Positions 25,760-32,644 of a stretch of DNA of 38,393 bases are shown in pieces. The DNA is from Rhodospirillaceae bacterium (GTDB lineage: Bacteria > Pseudomonadota > Alphaproteobacteria > Rhodospirillales > UBA2165), in assembly GCA_002723345.1 (NCBI GenBank), contig PBNV01000022.1, positions 1 to 38,393 on the forward strand, written 5' to 3'. The first letter of the stretch is position 1; each line of letters opens with the position of its first letter. The translations under genes were made by a program, and so were the position numbers. Under the pieces are notes generated by a model. The model was given only the letters and a program-made list of their open reading frames with translations, searched no databases and was not told the origin of the DNA.

Positions 25760-26542
25760 CTAAAATAGTCTTGCGCCCTGCCCTCGCGCAAGGTCTTGCA
25801 GGTTTATTGACGCACAATCTTTAAGCACCGCATTGGCCTTTTCAGAATAACGTCCGTCCGCATCGTGCAACACAAGACTTGGCGCAATCACAGCTGCCAT
25901 CCCCGCCCCATGCTGCGCATGAATAATGACCCGCTTGGCCGCTCGCTCCTGTTCCTTCGACCAAAGTGGTAGCAAGGTGACACACCATTTATCACTGCTG
26001 AACCCAGCCATTAATTCCTCCTGGCGATCCGAGCGGTGAATGAACGTCACGGTTCCACCAGTTTTTATGGATCTTTGGGCCAGTTCGAGCCAATCCTCCA
26101 ACACAGCCGGCCCCTCTACATAGGCCAGCGCCTTTTGCGGATCCGAGGGCGGAAATCCGGCGCCTTTAGCCATGTAAGGCGGGTTTGCCATCACGTGATC
26201 AAATTTCGCCCCGGTGACACTGTAGGGCGGAGTTAAAATATCTCCCGGTTCAAAAGACACTTGCCCCCCCAGGCCACTGTAATCCGCAGATTTTCGTGCG
26301 AGATCCACGAGTTCACGCTGAAGTTCCAGGCCGGTCACGTGAACGTCCTGGAGCCGGGCAGCAAGACACAGCGATGCCGCACCCGTCCCGCTGCCAAGAT
26401 CCAGTATGCGGTCACCCGGTCGTGCTGGCACCGCAGCCGCCAGCAACACAGGATCGATCGCAACCCGATATCCGTGTCGGGGTTGCAGAAAGGTAACCCG
26501 TCCATCAAGCAGCTTGTCCTCAGTCCAGTATTCGGACATCAT
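25760..26542 (-). CDS. TrmN6-like SAM methyltransferase (methyltransferase small domain)
   Basis: Predicted N6-adenine methyltransferase of the YfiC/TrmN6 type, which modifies A37 of tRNA1(Val) in E. coli. It has 260 residues. SAM motif I is LDLGSGTGAASLCLA and motif IV is the N6-amino methyltransferase signature ANPPYMAKG. RVAIDPVLLAAAVP before motif I is family-specific. Two ATGs (26542 and 26539) are possible. The 5' end overlaps the DUF2007 gene by 23 bases, so the two are translationally coupled. The tRNA target is inferred from family, not shown. Confidence 0.88.
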   Translation of the reverse strand: MMSEYWTEDKLLDGRVTFLQPRHGYRVAIDPVLLAAAVPARPGDRILDLGSGTGAASLCLAARLQDVHVTGLELQRELVDLARKSADYSGLGGQVSFEPGDILTPPYSVTGAKFDHVMANPPYMAKGAGFPPSDPQKALAYVEGPAVLEDWLELAQRSIKTGGTVTFIHRSDRQEELMAGFSSDKWCVTLLPLWSKEQERAAKRVIIHAQHGAGMAAVIAPSLVLHDADGRYSEKANAVLKDCASINLQDLARGQGARLF

Positions 26543-26750
26543 TTAATTCTGCTCCTCTAGTTTTGAGGATCTGCTTGGCAGTCTCCAGGTCTTCATCCAT
26601 GATCATAATCCGGCGCGGAATGGCACTCGCGCTGCCCTCCAGGATACTGGCATGTGTATCCAGGACAAGTGCTTCGATCCCGGCGTCAGCCAAAGTTGCC
26701 TGCACGAAGGATATGAGGACAGGGTCATTAGTTCTCAGAAGTTCAATCAT
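26520..26750 (-). CDS. DUF2007 domain protein
   Basis: Small 76-residue protein with the DUF2007 fold (putative signal-transducing, ferredoxin-like): IELLRTNDPVLISFVQATLADAGIEA, then an R-R-I-M-I strand and a final helix DLETAKQILK. No active site is known. It is the head of the leftward block and overlaps the TrmN6-like gene; ispB runs the other way 119 bases off. DUF2007 beside this methyltransferase and ispB is recurrent in alphaproteobacteria. The function is unknown. Confidence 0.8.
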   Translation of the reverse strand: MIELLRTNDPVLISFVQATLADAGIEALVLDTHASILEGSASAIPRRIMIMDEDLETAKQILKTRGAELNDVRILD

Positions 26751-26869
26751 GCAAGTCCCTCAGCCGGACCCAGCAGTAATCCTTGACCCTGCGAGCGACC
26801 GTCTTATGTTCAGTGATACTCATACATTTTATAGGACCGGTAAGAAATACTGGTGGAGGGTATTCAGAG

Positions 26870-27886
26870 TTGGGAATAGTTGTAAACCTTGAGAGTGGTC
26901 AGAGTGCGTCACCGTCGCTTGACGCACTCTTGCATTTAACCGCTGAAGATCTGGTGGAAGTCAATGAGCTGATCGTGCGAGCTATGGACAGCCGGGTTGA
27001 ACTGATCCCCCAACTGGCCGGACATATAGTTGCAGCAGGTGGTAAACGTATTCGTCCGATGATGACACTTATATCCGCTAGGCTTTGCGACTATGAAGGC
27101 AAGCGGCATATCGGCCTGTCTGCTTGCGTGGAATTTATTCACACAGCAACCCTCTTGCATGACGATGTGGTGGATGAGAGTAACCTTCGTCGGGGCCTAG
27201 AATCCGCCAATTCCGTTTGGGGCAATCAGGCAAGCGTGCTTGTTGGAGATTTTTTGTTTAGTAGGGCGTTCGAGCTCATGGTGGCAGATGGCTCCCTTGA
27301 TGTGCTTCGCGTTCTCTCGAGAGCCTCGTCCGTAATCGCCGAGGGCGAAGTTCTCCAACTTACAACGTCAAACGATACTGAGACGGGGGAAACGGCCTAC
27401 TTAGAGGTCATCCAGTCCAAGACAGCGCAATTGTTTTCTGCAGCTTGCCGCATCGGTGCACTCGTAGCCGATCGGCCAAAGGTTGAGGAGGATGCTCTTG
27501 AAACCTTCGGTATGAACCTCGGCATTGTCTTCCAGTTGATTGACGATGCGCTAGATTACTCGGCCAAACAAGCAACGCTTGGCAAAACGGTGGGAGACGA
27601 TTTTCGAGATGGAAAGATTACCCTGCCCGTTATTCTGGCGTTTCGGCGCGGTGATGATGAGGAACGCGCCTTTTGGCGGCGCACCCTCGAACAATTAGAT
27701 CAGACGAATGATGACCTTGGCCACGCCATTGATCTCATGACCAAACATTGCGCACTGGATGATACCGTCGAGCGGGCCCGGCATTATGGCGCCATTGCCC
27801 GGGATGCCATGGGCATTTTTGAAGACAGGCCGGAAAAACAAGCTCTTCTCGACGCCATCGACTTTTGTATCGACCGGGCCTATTGA
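26870..27886 (+). CDS. ispB: Polyprenyl diphosphate synthase (octaprenyl-type)
   Basis: Trans-prenyltransferase making the long-chain tail of ubiquinone; 338 residues. The first Asp-rich motif is LLHDDVVDESNLRRG, the second is QLIDDALDYS. GGKRIRPMMTLISARLC supplies the IPP-binding Lys-Arg region. The start is TTG at 26870, after GGAGGG with a 9-base gap. That gives MGIVVNLESG, a usual start for alphaproteobacterial members. The frame remains open further upstream, but the extension is not family-like. Chain length is inferred from similarity to IspB; nona- or decaprenyl products are equally possible in this class. Confidence 0.93.
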   Translation: MGIVVNLESGQSASPSLDALLHLTAEDLVEVNELIVRAMDSRVELIPQLAGHIVAAGGKRIRPMMTLISARLCDYEGKRHIGLSACVEFIHTATLLHDDVVDESNLRRGLESANSVWGNQASVLVGDFLFSRAFELMVADGSLDVLRVLSRASSVIAEGEVLQLTTSNDTETGETAYLEVIQSKTAQLFSAACRIGALVADRPKVEEDALETFGMNLGIVFQLIDDALDYSAKQATLGKTVGDDFRDGKITLPVILAFRRGDDEERAFWRRTLEQLDQTNDDLGHAIDLMTKHCALDDTVERARHYGAIARDAMGIFEDRPEKQALLDAIDFCIDRAY

Positions 27887-27910
27887 GAATATCCACCCCT
27901 GTTATCCGCA

Positions 27911-29518
27911 TTAAGCGCGCAGGGTAAATCCCTCGTAGCCTCTCGATACCACGTTCTCACATATTTTCCGGTAAGCCGGCATGCCACCAATATACGGCAT
28001 AAAAACGCGAGGCTTACCCGGCACGTTTGCGCCGAGGTACCAAGAACTACAGGTATATCGAAGGGTTCCCGCTGCAATTTGATTCCCGTGTTCCACCCAA
28101 GTGTCCTGAGCATCAAGATCAGCCTCAATAACTGTGACCTCGCTCTCACGCAGGTAGCAAAGGCACTCACTAATCCAATCCACATGATGCTCGATTGTCG
28201 GCAGCATATTTGACAGCACGGAGGGACTTCCAGGCCCTGTAACGGTAAAGAAATTGGGAAAGTTATGCGTCATAAGTCCCAGGTAGGTTCGAGGCCCAGC
28301 CGCCCACGCGTCTCTTAGCTTCAGCCCATCTCGTCCTTCAATATTTATTTTAGCCAACGCACCGGTCATCGCATCAAAACCAGTCGCCAGGATGAGGTCA
28401 TCAAGCTCAAATTCGGTTCCATTTGCAATAACACCTTCTGGCGTCACACGTTGGATCCCGGTCTCGTCCAACTGGATGAGACACACATTTTGCCGATTGT
28501 AGGTTTCGTAATAGTTGGTTCCCAAGCAAAGCCGCTTACAGCCTATGGTATGATGCGGAATTAATTTCTGGAGTGTCTCTTTATCTTTAACGATTGCACG
28601 AATTTTATCTCTCACAAAGTCTTGCGCCAGCTTGTTAGCGTCCGCACTGAACACAAGATCATTAAATGATACTAAAAGGGAGTTACCTCCGGCTTGCCAT
28701 GCTCTCTCGAATTTTTGTTGGCATTCTTCAAGAGACACCGATAAAGCCGACTGGTCATTTGCAATGTTCGAGAAACCGCCGAAAGTTTCTTTTGCGGCAC
28801 TGCGCAACTCACGGTGATTTTCCTTAAAGTAAGCCCGATCCTCATCTGTTAGTCGATGGTTAAAAGCTTCAACCACGTAACTGGCTGTCCTCTGAAAAAC
28901 TGTCAATTTTTGCGCGACTTTAGCAACTTCCTGAATGACTTGAACCCCAGAAGAGCCTGTTCCAACAACGCCCACACGGCGGCCGGTGAAGTCTATCTTT
29001 TCCTTCGGCCAGTGCCCCGTGTGATACAAACGACCACTAAATGTCTCTGTGCCCGGGAATGCAGGCAGGTTGGCAGCGGAGAGACAACCGGTTGCCATAA
29101 CAACGAATTGGGAGGAGAATTGCCTTCCGTCTTCAACCTGCAGGAGCCAATAAGGCCCATCGTCCAGATAACGGGCGGATATAACGCGACTGTTTAGATG
29201 AATGTAGGCTCCAAGGTCATATCGCTCTACCACATGATTCGCATATTCTAATATCTCGGTTTGTGTTGGATACCGCTCAGACCAATTCCACTCCATATCC
29301 AGTTTCTCATCGAAACTATATGAGTAGAACATGTTATCTACGTCGCACCGGGCGCCGGGATAACGGTTCCAATACCACGTACCACCGACACCTGAGCCAG
29401 TTTCAATTATCGCGGCTGAAAATCCCTTCTCCCGAAGCCTATATAACATGTAGATGCCAGCAAACCCGGCACCCACGATAAGGACATCGGAGAACAGGGG
29501 ATTATCCTCTTCTTTCAT
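27911..29518 (-). CDS. Flavin-containing monooxygenase, Baeyer-Villiger type
   Basis: Class B flavoprotein of 535 residues that inserts oxygen next to a ketone or oxidises heteroatoms using FAD and NADPH. FAD loop GAGFAG is at 16-21, and the BVMO segment GGTWYWNRYPGARCDV at about 45-60. The fingerprint FSGRLYHTGHWP (160-171) matches FxGxxxHxxxW[P/D]. The NADPH loop GTGSSG is at 186-191, and LILATGFDAMTG is near 375-390. The frame is complete, with AGAGAAG upstream of the ATG. Its stop faces ispB with a 24-base gap. The substrate is unknown; the family covers cyclohexanone, steroid and terpene ketones. Its start is 366 bases from the left repeat of the tRNA-Pro island, so it lies just outside it. 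Confidence 0.92.
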   Translation of the reverse strand: MKEEDNPLFSDVLIVGAGFAGIYMLYRLREKGFSAAIIETGSGVGGTWYWNRYPGARCDVDNMFYSYSFDEKLDMEWNWSERYPTQTEILEYANHVVERYDLGAYIHLNSRVISARYLDDGPYWLLQVEDGRQFSSQFVVMATGCLSAANLPAFPGTETFSGRLYHTGHWPKEKIDFTGRRVGVVGTGSSGVQVIQEVAKVAQKLTVFQRTASYVVEAFNHRLTDEDRAYFKENHRELRSAAKETFGGFSNIANDQSALSVSLEECQQKFERAWQAGGNSLLVSFNDLVFSADANKLAQDFVRDKIRAIVKDKETLQKLIPHHTIGCKRLCLGTNYYETYNRQNVCLIQLDETGIQRVTPEGVIANGTEFELDDLILATGFDAMTGALAKINIEGRDGLKLRDAWAAGPRTYLGLMTHNFPNFFTVTGPGSPSVLSNMLPTIEHHVDWISECLCYLRESEVTVIEADLDAQDTWVEHGNQIAAGTLRYTCSSWYLGANVPGKPRVFMPYIGGMPAYRKICENVVSRGYEGFTLRA

Positions 29519-29883
29519 TTAATTAGCACTTCTCTAAAAATCAGTGTTCCGATTTTATCGTACACATGGGTAAGGTAAAAAACTACCTGATGTTTGGGAG
29601 GAAAAAATGTTTCGAAATAGGCGGAACAACCAATAGAAATCACTGACCGTTAGGACATCTTTTTCACACCACAGATATTAGAACACAGGGCTATTCAACT
29701 TCTCCTCATTAGGCTATACGGTAGATTAAATTGCGGATTCTACAAAAACACCACCTATTGTTTTCGGGGAGTGTACCGAGATGTGAACTCGCAAAAACTA
29801 CGGCAATGGCTAAAGATGTAGCAAATATGCTGGATATTACCGAAATTCCGGTAAAACGAAATTTAGGGGAAGTCCAGAAAACG
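29519..29883. other. AT-rich gene-free stretch left of the island
   Basis: No supported gene in 365 bases. It is the original upstream flank of the tRNA-Pro gene if the island model is right, and may also hold the monooxygenase promoter. An open frame from 29731 runs into the tRNA fragment and is not convincing as a protein. Confidence 0.5.
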
Positions 29884-29942
29884 GCAGAAAACCAAGGGTT
29901 CGGGGAGTGGCGCAGTCTGGTAGCGCACATCGTTCGGGACGA
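29884..29942 (+). repeat. Left copy of 59-bp repeat: 5' half of tRNA-Pro (attL-like)
   Basis: This 59-base block matches 32152-32210 with one difference. It holds 18 bases of upstream flank (from GCAGAAAACC) plus bases 1-42 of tRNA-Pro (29901-29942): acceptor 5' strand, D arm, and anticodon arm through most of the stem. After 29942 the sequence leaves the tRNA and the T arm is absent, so this copy cannot be a tRNA. The single difference is tRNA position 9 (G here, A in the intact copy). E. coli tRNA-Pro also has G there, which suggests this is the resident host half. Confidence 0.9.
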
Positions 29943-30022
29943 GAGCATCCCTGCATAAATACAGTATTTTCCCCAGCAATACTGCCAAAAATCGTATATA
30001 CCTAAAAATTTATAGTCCTATA

Positions 30023-30205
30023 TTAGGCCAACTGGCCTAAAACGATTTTTTGATCATCATTATCTGTTATTTCGGGCTGTGCTTGCTCACCATCACAACA
30101 GTCGGCGTACGGTTTTGAGCATCTCCCGCAAATAGGTTTGCCATGAAGATAAAATGGTCGATCAACAGCGCCACACCATCCACATTCTATTGGGTTTAAA
30201 ATCAT
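30023..30205 (-). CDS. Small Cys-rich protein (zinc-ribbon-like)
   Basis: Unrecognised 60-residue protein. Cys pairs occur as CGWC (8-11) and CGRC (26-29), followed by DCC (35-37), a compact zinc-ribbon-like layout. The C-terminal tail VLGQLA is encoded by the palindromic repeat itself, whose last bases form the stop codon. It overlaps the upstream gene by 4 bases (ATGA), so they form a two-gene leftward unit inside the island. No signal peptide. A DNA- or protein-binding accessory role is only an inference from the Cys pattern. Confidence 0.5.
   Translation of the reverse strand: MILNPIECGWCGAVDRPFYLHGKPICGRCSKPYADCCDGEQAQPEITDNDDQKIVLGQLA
30024..30045 (+). repeat. Left copy of 22-bp palindromic direct repeat
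   Basis: TAGGCCAACTGGCCTAAAAC plus GA; the first 16 bases are a near-perfect palindrome with one off-centre mismatch. It recurs at 32106-32127 with a single C-to-T difference and in the same orientation. It is 140 bases inside the left tRNA repeat. It is not followed by a U-tract for the gene it terminates, so a recombinase-binding or attachment role is more likely than termination. Confidence 0.75.
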
Positions 30206-30432
30206 CCACTAAACTCTGGAACACATTTTACTTTAGAGATGGTTGCTTTGGCTTCGTAGTAAGACTCAACATAACTTTTCAAATTTTCATAGTTCTCATC
30301 AACATGTTCGTAGCAAGCCTCCGAGCTATTAAATGCTAATGGCTTTCCATCAAGATGAGAAATTTGAAAATTGCGACCATCATCCAGTCTGGGATCAAAC
30401 CAAAATAATAAAATTAAAATTTTAAATCCCAT
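30202..30432 (-). CDS. Small hypothetical protein with an N-terminal hydrophobic segment
   Basis: Unrecognised 76-residue protein. A short hydrophobic N-terminus (MGFKILILLFWF) could be a weak signal peptide or anchor. The remainder is acidic and helical, with Cys39 and Cys70 spaced as if to form a disulfide (ACYEHVDENYENLKSYVE through KCVPEF). It overlaps the Cys-rich gene by ATGA. Both are transcribed toward the left end of the island. An exported role is possible but not demonstrated. Confidence 0.5.
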   Translation of the reverse strand: MGFKILILLFWFDPRLDDGRNFQISHLDGKPLAFNSSEACYEHVDENYENLKSYVESYYEAKATISKVKCVPEFSG

Positions 30433-30769
30433 TACAAGACCGCCATCCCACCGAGAATAAACGCACCTGCAACGAACTCAGCCAAACGAGCGGAATGGCA
30501 GGGGTCTACTCTTTTTATCGTGAAACTAAATTCACCGCATCCACACCGCGGGTGACAAGTGACTTTATGACGACCTCGCCTCTACTAAGCGTTTGCATGT
30601 TGCGGGTCCTTTATGAGCTTCGGGAGAAGCCATGTAGTGCTTACCAAAAAAGAGATAGTATTTTATCCGGATTTCTATAATGTAAGGGGTATAATGCTGA
30701 ATAAACACGGCACTTTTTAGCTTAATCAGAAAAATAAAAATTAAAATTACACCGGGGGGGGTGTATAAA
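30433..30769. promoter_or_regulatory. Divergent promoter region inside the island
   Basis: 337 bases with no supported gene, between a leftward small gene and a rightward hydrolase gene. Two exact TATAAT hexamers (30676-30681 and 30690-30695) face the hydrolase, but neither has a clear -35 at 16-18 bases. The sequence next to the hydrolase start ends in a G8 run (about 30752-30759), which may act as its ribosome-binding site. Everything here is tentative. Confidence 0.35.
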
Positions 30770-31531
30770 ATGTACAATATAAACGCAAAAATTTCTAAAA
30801 TTTTATTTATTTTTGTCCTTTTCTATTCGGCTCAATGTTTTGCGAAACCAATAAAACATGACATTCATTACCCCGATGGAAATGGACCATTTCCAGCAAT
30901 TGTTACATTGCACACCAGCGGTGGTTATGGACCCACAAAAAAATGGATTGAGAATTACAAGAGTAAGGTCTGGACCGAGCGGGGCTATGTTGTTTATGCC
31001 CCGGACTTTTTCAATAGGCACGGTATTACTCCCAAAAGTAGGATGGATACTTTTAGTGTATATCGGGAGGAAATTGAGAGAGAACTCTCGGAAATTGTCC
31101 AACTTGTAAAAAAAGATCCTAAGGTTGATGGCAAAAATGTTTTTGCGATAGGTTTCTCAAATGGAGGATTTTGGGCCAGCTATCTAGCGGGCACCCAAAA
31201 AGTTAATGCGGGAGCCTCTCATTATGGCGTGTGGAAGGCAAATATGGGGCGTTCGATTGAAAACCCCTTTCCAATGGAATATTTTACTAAGGATAGTAAT
31301 CCCGTTTTGGCCCTCCATGGCGCAGATGACGGAACTCAAAGAATGCGGCACGTCCAACAAGCTTGGGATATTGTGTCCTCCAGTGGGGCAAACATAACGA
31401 CGCACGTCTACCCTGGCGCTGACCACGCGTGGGATAGCAAGAGCAAACGTTTCGACGCTTGGAACCCTCAAATTACCCAGGATGCACTGAAGAGAACGAT
31501 TACTTTTTTTGAGAGTAATTTGCGAAAGTGA
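30770..31531 (+). CDS. Exported dienelactone-hydrolase-family alpha/beta hydrolase
   Basis: Alpha/beta-hydrolase of the DLH family, 253 residues. The first 25 residues form a Sec signal (KISKILFIFVLFYSAQCFA, then KP), so the mature enzyme is probably periplasmic. The nucleophile elbow is GFSNGG; classical DLH has Cys in GYCLGG, so this is the Ser variant. The acid is in LHGADDG and the His in YPGADHAWD. The ATG at 30770 follows a G8 run by 9 bases; a GTG at 30761 is in frame but less likely. The gene is AT-rich compared with chromosomal neighbours and lies inside the tRNA island, so it is the likely cargo gene. Substrate unknown, ester or lactone by family. Confidence 0.85.
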   Translation: MYNINAKISKILFIFVLFYSAQCFAKPIKHDIHYPDGNGPFPAIVTLHTSGGYGPTKKWIENYKSKVWTERGYVVYAPDFFNRHGITPKSRMDTFSVYREEIERELSEIVQLVKKDPKVDGKNVFAIGFSNGGFWASYLAGTQKVNAGASHYGVWKANMGRSIENPFPMEYFTKDSNPVLALHGADDGTQRMRHVQQAWDIVSSSGANITTHVYPGADHAWDSKSKRFDAWNPQITQDALKRTITFFESNLRK

Positions 31532-31685
31532 CAAAATACTAAAGAGTGTGTTGGTAAATTAAAAAAATTAGGTCTTCAGCCGACTTTTAGCTCCACCTCG
31601 TATGAACGCGCCCGTCATGGGGCGGCGCTTTTGCGCCTTAATGATGCGTCTTCCCCTCAGGGGTCCTGGGGGGGCGCGTCGATAG

Positions 31686-32105
31686 GTCACCATTCAGCTT
31701 ACAGCGCTTCCTACCCGGATCAAAAAGACGATTGCTGGCAACCTGATGCCTGTGTTGGAACGTGCAAACTCTGTAGCTTTACCTGATTACGTTATTGAGT
31801 GGAACGGCAAGCCGCTAAAACGAATAGATACTGCATTAGAAAAAGCAGCAAAACGTGCTGGCGTTCGATGCACCGCACATATATTAAAGCACAGTGCTAT
31901 TAGCTATATGGCTGAACAAGGTTTTACAGTCGGTCAAATAGCCGAGTTTACAGAAACAACATCAGAAGTAGTAGAGCGCGTATATATGAAAGTTAATCCA
32001 AAAGGCTTGATCGCTATTTCGGAAGGGATGAATAAGTTAATCCCGTCATCGAGTGTAAATGATAGTCCTATCATCGACACAACATCTAGTAATTTGGGAC
32101 AATAG
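31686..32105 (+). pseudogene. C-terminal remnant of a phage-type tyrosine integrase
   Basis: The frame is open from an in-frame TAG (31683-31685); the first start codon is ATG 31746. The translation matches only the C-terminal third of tyrosine recombinases: YVIEWNGKPLKRIDTALEKA, then HILKHSAISYMAEQGFTV, then [15 protein letters not shown]. The first catalytic Arg and the N-terminal arm/core-binding domains are absent. The HxxR motif reads HILK (Arg to Lys), and the LGH region reads FTETTS. Only the Tyr in RVYMK is well placed. It should be inactive for strand transfer. It lies directly against the tRNA, the normal place for an integrase of such an element. An internal start might make a short accessory protein, which is not supported. 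Confidence 0.7.
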
Positions 32106-32127
32106 TAGGCCAATTGGCCTAAAACGA
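32106..32127 (+). repeat. Right copy of 22-bp palindromic direct repeat
   Basis: A perfect 16-base palindrome TAGGCCAATTGGCCTA followed by AAAACGA, starting right after the integrase stop TAG. It matches 30024-30045 except for one base. It is 46 bases before the right tRNA repeat and 64 before the tRNA itself. Because both copies have the same orientation, they look like attachment or arm-type sites rather than a pair of terminators. Confidence 0.75.
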
Positions 32128-32151
32128 AAAAACAGGAACTTTCAAAATAAC

Positions 32152-32210
32152 GCAGAAAACCAAGGGTTCGGGGAGTAGCGCAGTCTGGTAGCGCACATCG
32201 TTCGGGACGA
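32152..32210 (+). repeat. Right copy of 59-bp repeat, inside and ahead of tRNA-Pro (attR-like)
   Basis: It runs from 17 bases upstream of the tRNA to base 42 of the tRNA. Beyond 32210 the tRNA continues normally, while the left copy does not. Upstream of 32152 the two copies diverge. The likely crossover lies within this block, most plausibly in the anticodon arm. Confidence 0.9.
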
Positions 32211-32245
32211 TGGGGTCGGAGGTTCGAATCCTCTCTCCCCGACCA
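32169..32245 (+). tRNA. tRNA-Pro(CGG)
   Basis: A 77-base cloverleaf with encoded CCA. The acceptor stem CGGGGAG pairs with CTCCCCG (32234-32240 region). The anticodon stem CATCG/CGATG encloses TTCGGGA with anticodon CGG. The T arm is GGAGG-TTCGAAT-CCTCT. It closely resembles E. coli tRNA-Pro, including the C1-G72 pair and A73. Its 5' half is probably element-derived (see repeat). The upstream promoter must lie in the island or overlap the palindrome. Confidence 0.97.
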
Positions 32246-32644
32246 TTTTCTCTCGCAAAATCTGACAAAGTAGGGGCATGCGGTTCATCAGGCGCAGGGA
32301 TTTTTAATCGGTTGAATGACGATCTTCCGGCCAAAGTGCAACTGCATAGTACCCAAAGGCGTGAAGGCCATCACCTCCCATGGTTATTGGTCAGAAATAA
32401 CTGATCAGCGGCCTTTTTCTCTGTGCTGAGAGACATCTGGACCGCTACTGGGATATCTCATACACCTCATAAATCGTAACCCTCGAACCTTTCTCTGGGG
32501 ATCATCTTGTAACAATAAAACTCCGACTAGCTGTTAATCTTTCACTACTGCGGACCCGAATTGCTCGCACTTTGACGGTAATCAGGAATTGATCCGGCAT
32601 GACAAAACCGGATAATTGACGAGAAACTTGAATTGGAATTTAAG
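32246..32644. other. Gene-free region with terminator-like structure
   Basis: No gene is seen in 399 bases after the tRNA. At 32388-32407 a 7-bp stem (TTGGTCAG paired with CTGATCA, one G-U) with a 6-base loop is nested in AAGGCC/GGCCTT arms at 32364-32369 and 32410-32415. A T5 run follows (32414-32418). This may end transcription from the tRNA. Confidence 0.35.

Larger units (their letters stand above)
29884..32210. mobile_element. 2.3-kb integrated mini-island at tRNA-Pro(CGG)
   Basis: Bounded by the 59-bp direct repeats, AT-richer than its surroundings, and carrying a tyrosine-integrase remnant at the right end next to the tRNA. It contains two overlapping small leftward genes, an exported hydrolase gene, 22-bp palindromic repeats near both ends, and a GC-rich patch at about 31600-31690. 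The repeat pattern is the reverse of the usual 3'-end replacement: the shared block is the 5' half plus upstream flank of the tRNA. No intact recombination gene remains, so it is probably a deleted or immobilised element. Boundaries are at base resolution only as far as the repeats allow. Confidence 0.8.

Noticed and set aside
29731..29958. 75-codon rightward frame ending past the tRNA fragment
   Set aside because: It reads through the 5' half of tRNA-Pro and has no start signal or family features; treated as fortuitous.
30024..32127. Integron cassette sites (attC) around the hydrolase gene
   Set aside because: The palindromes lack the R/L box layout and the GTTRRRY core of attC, and no IntI-type integrase is present; the recombinase remnant is phage-like.
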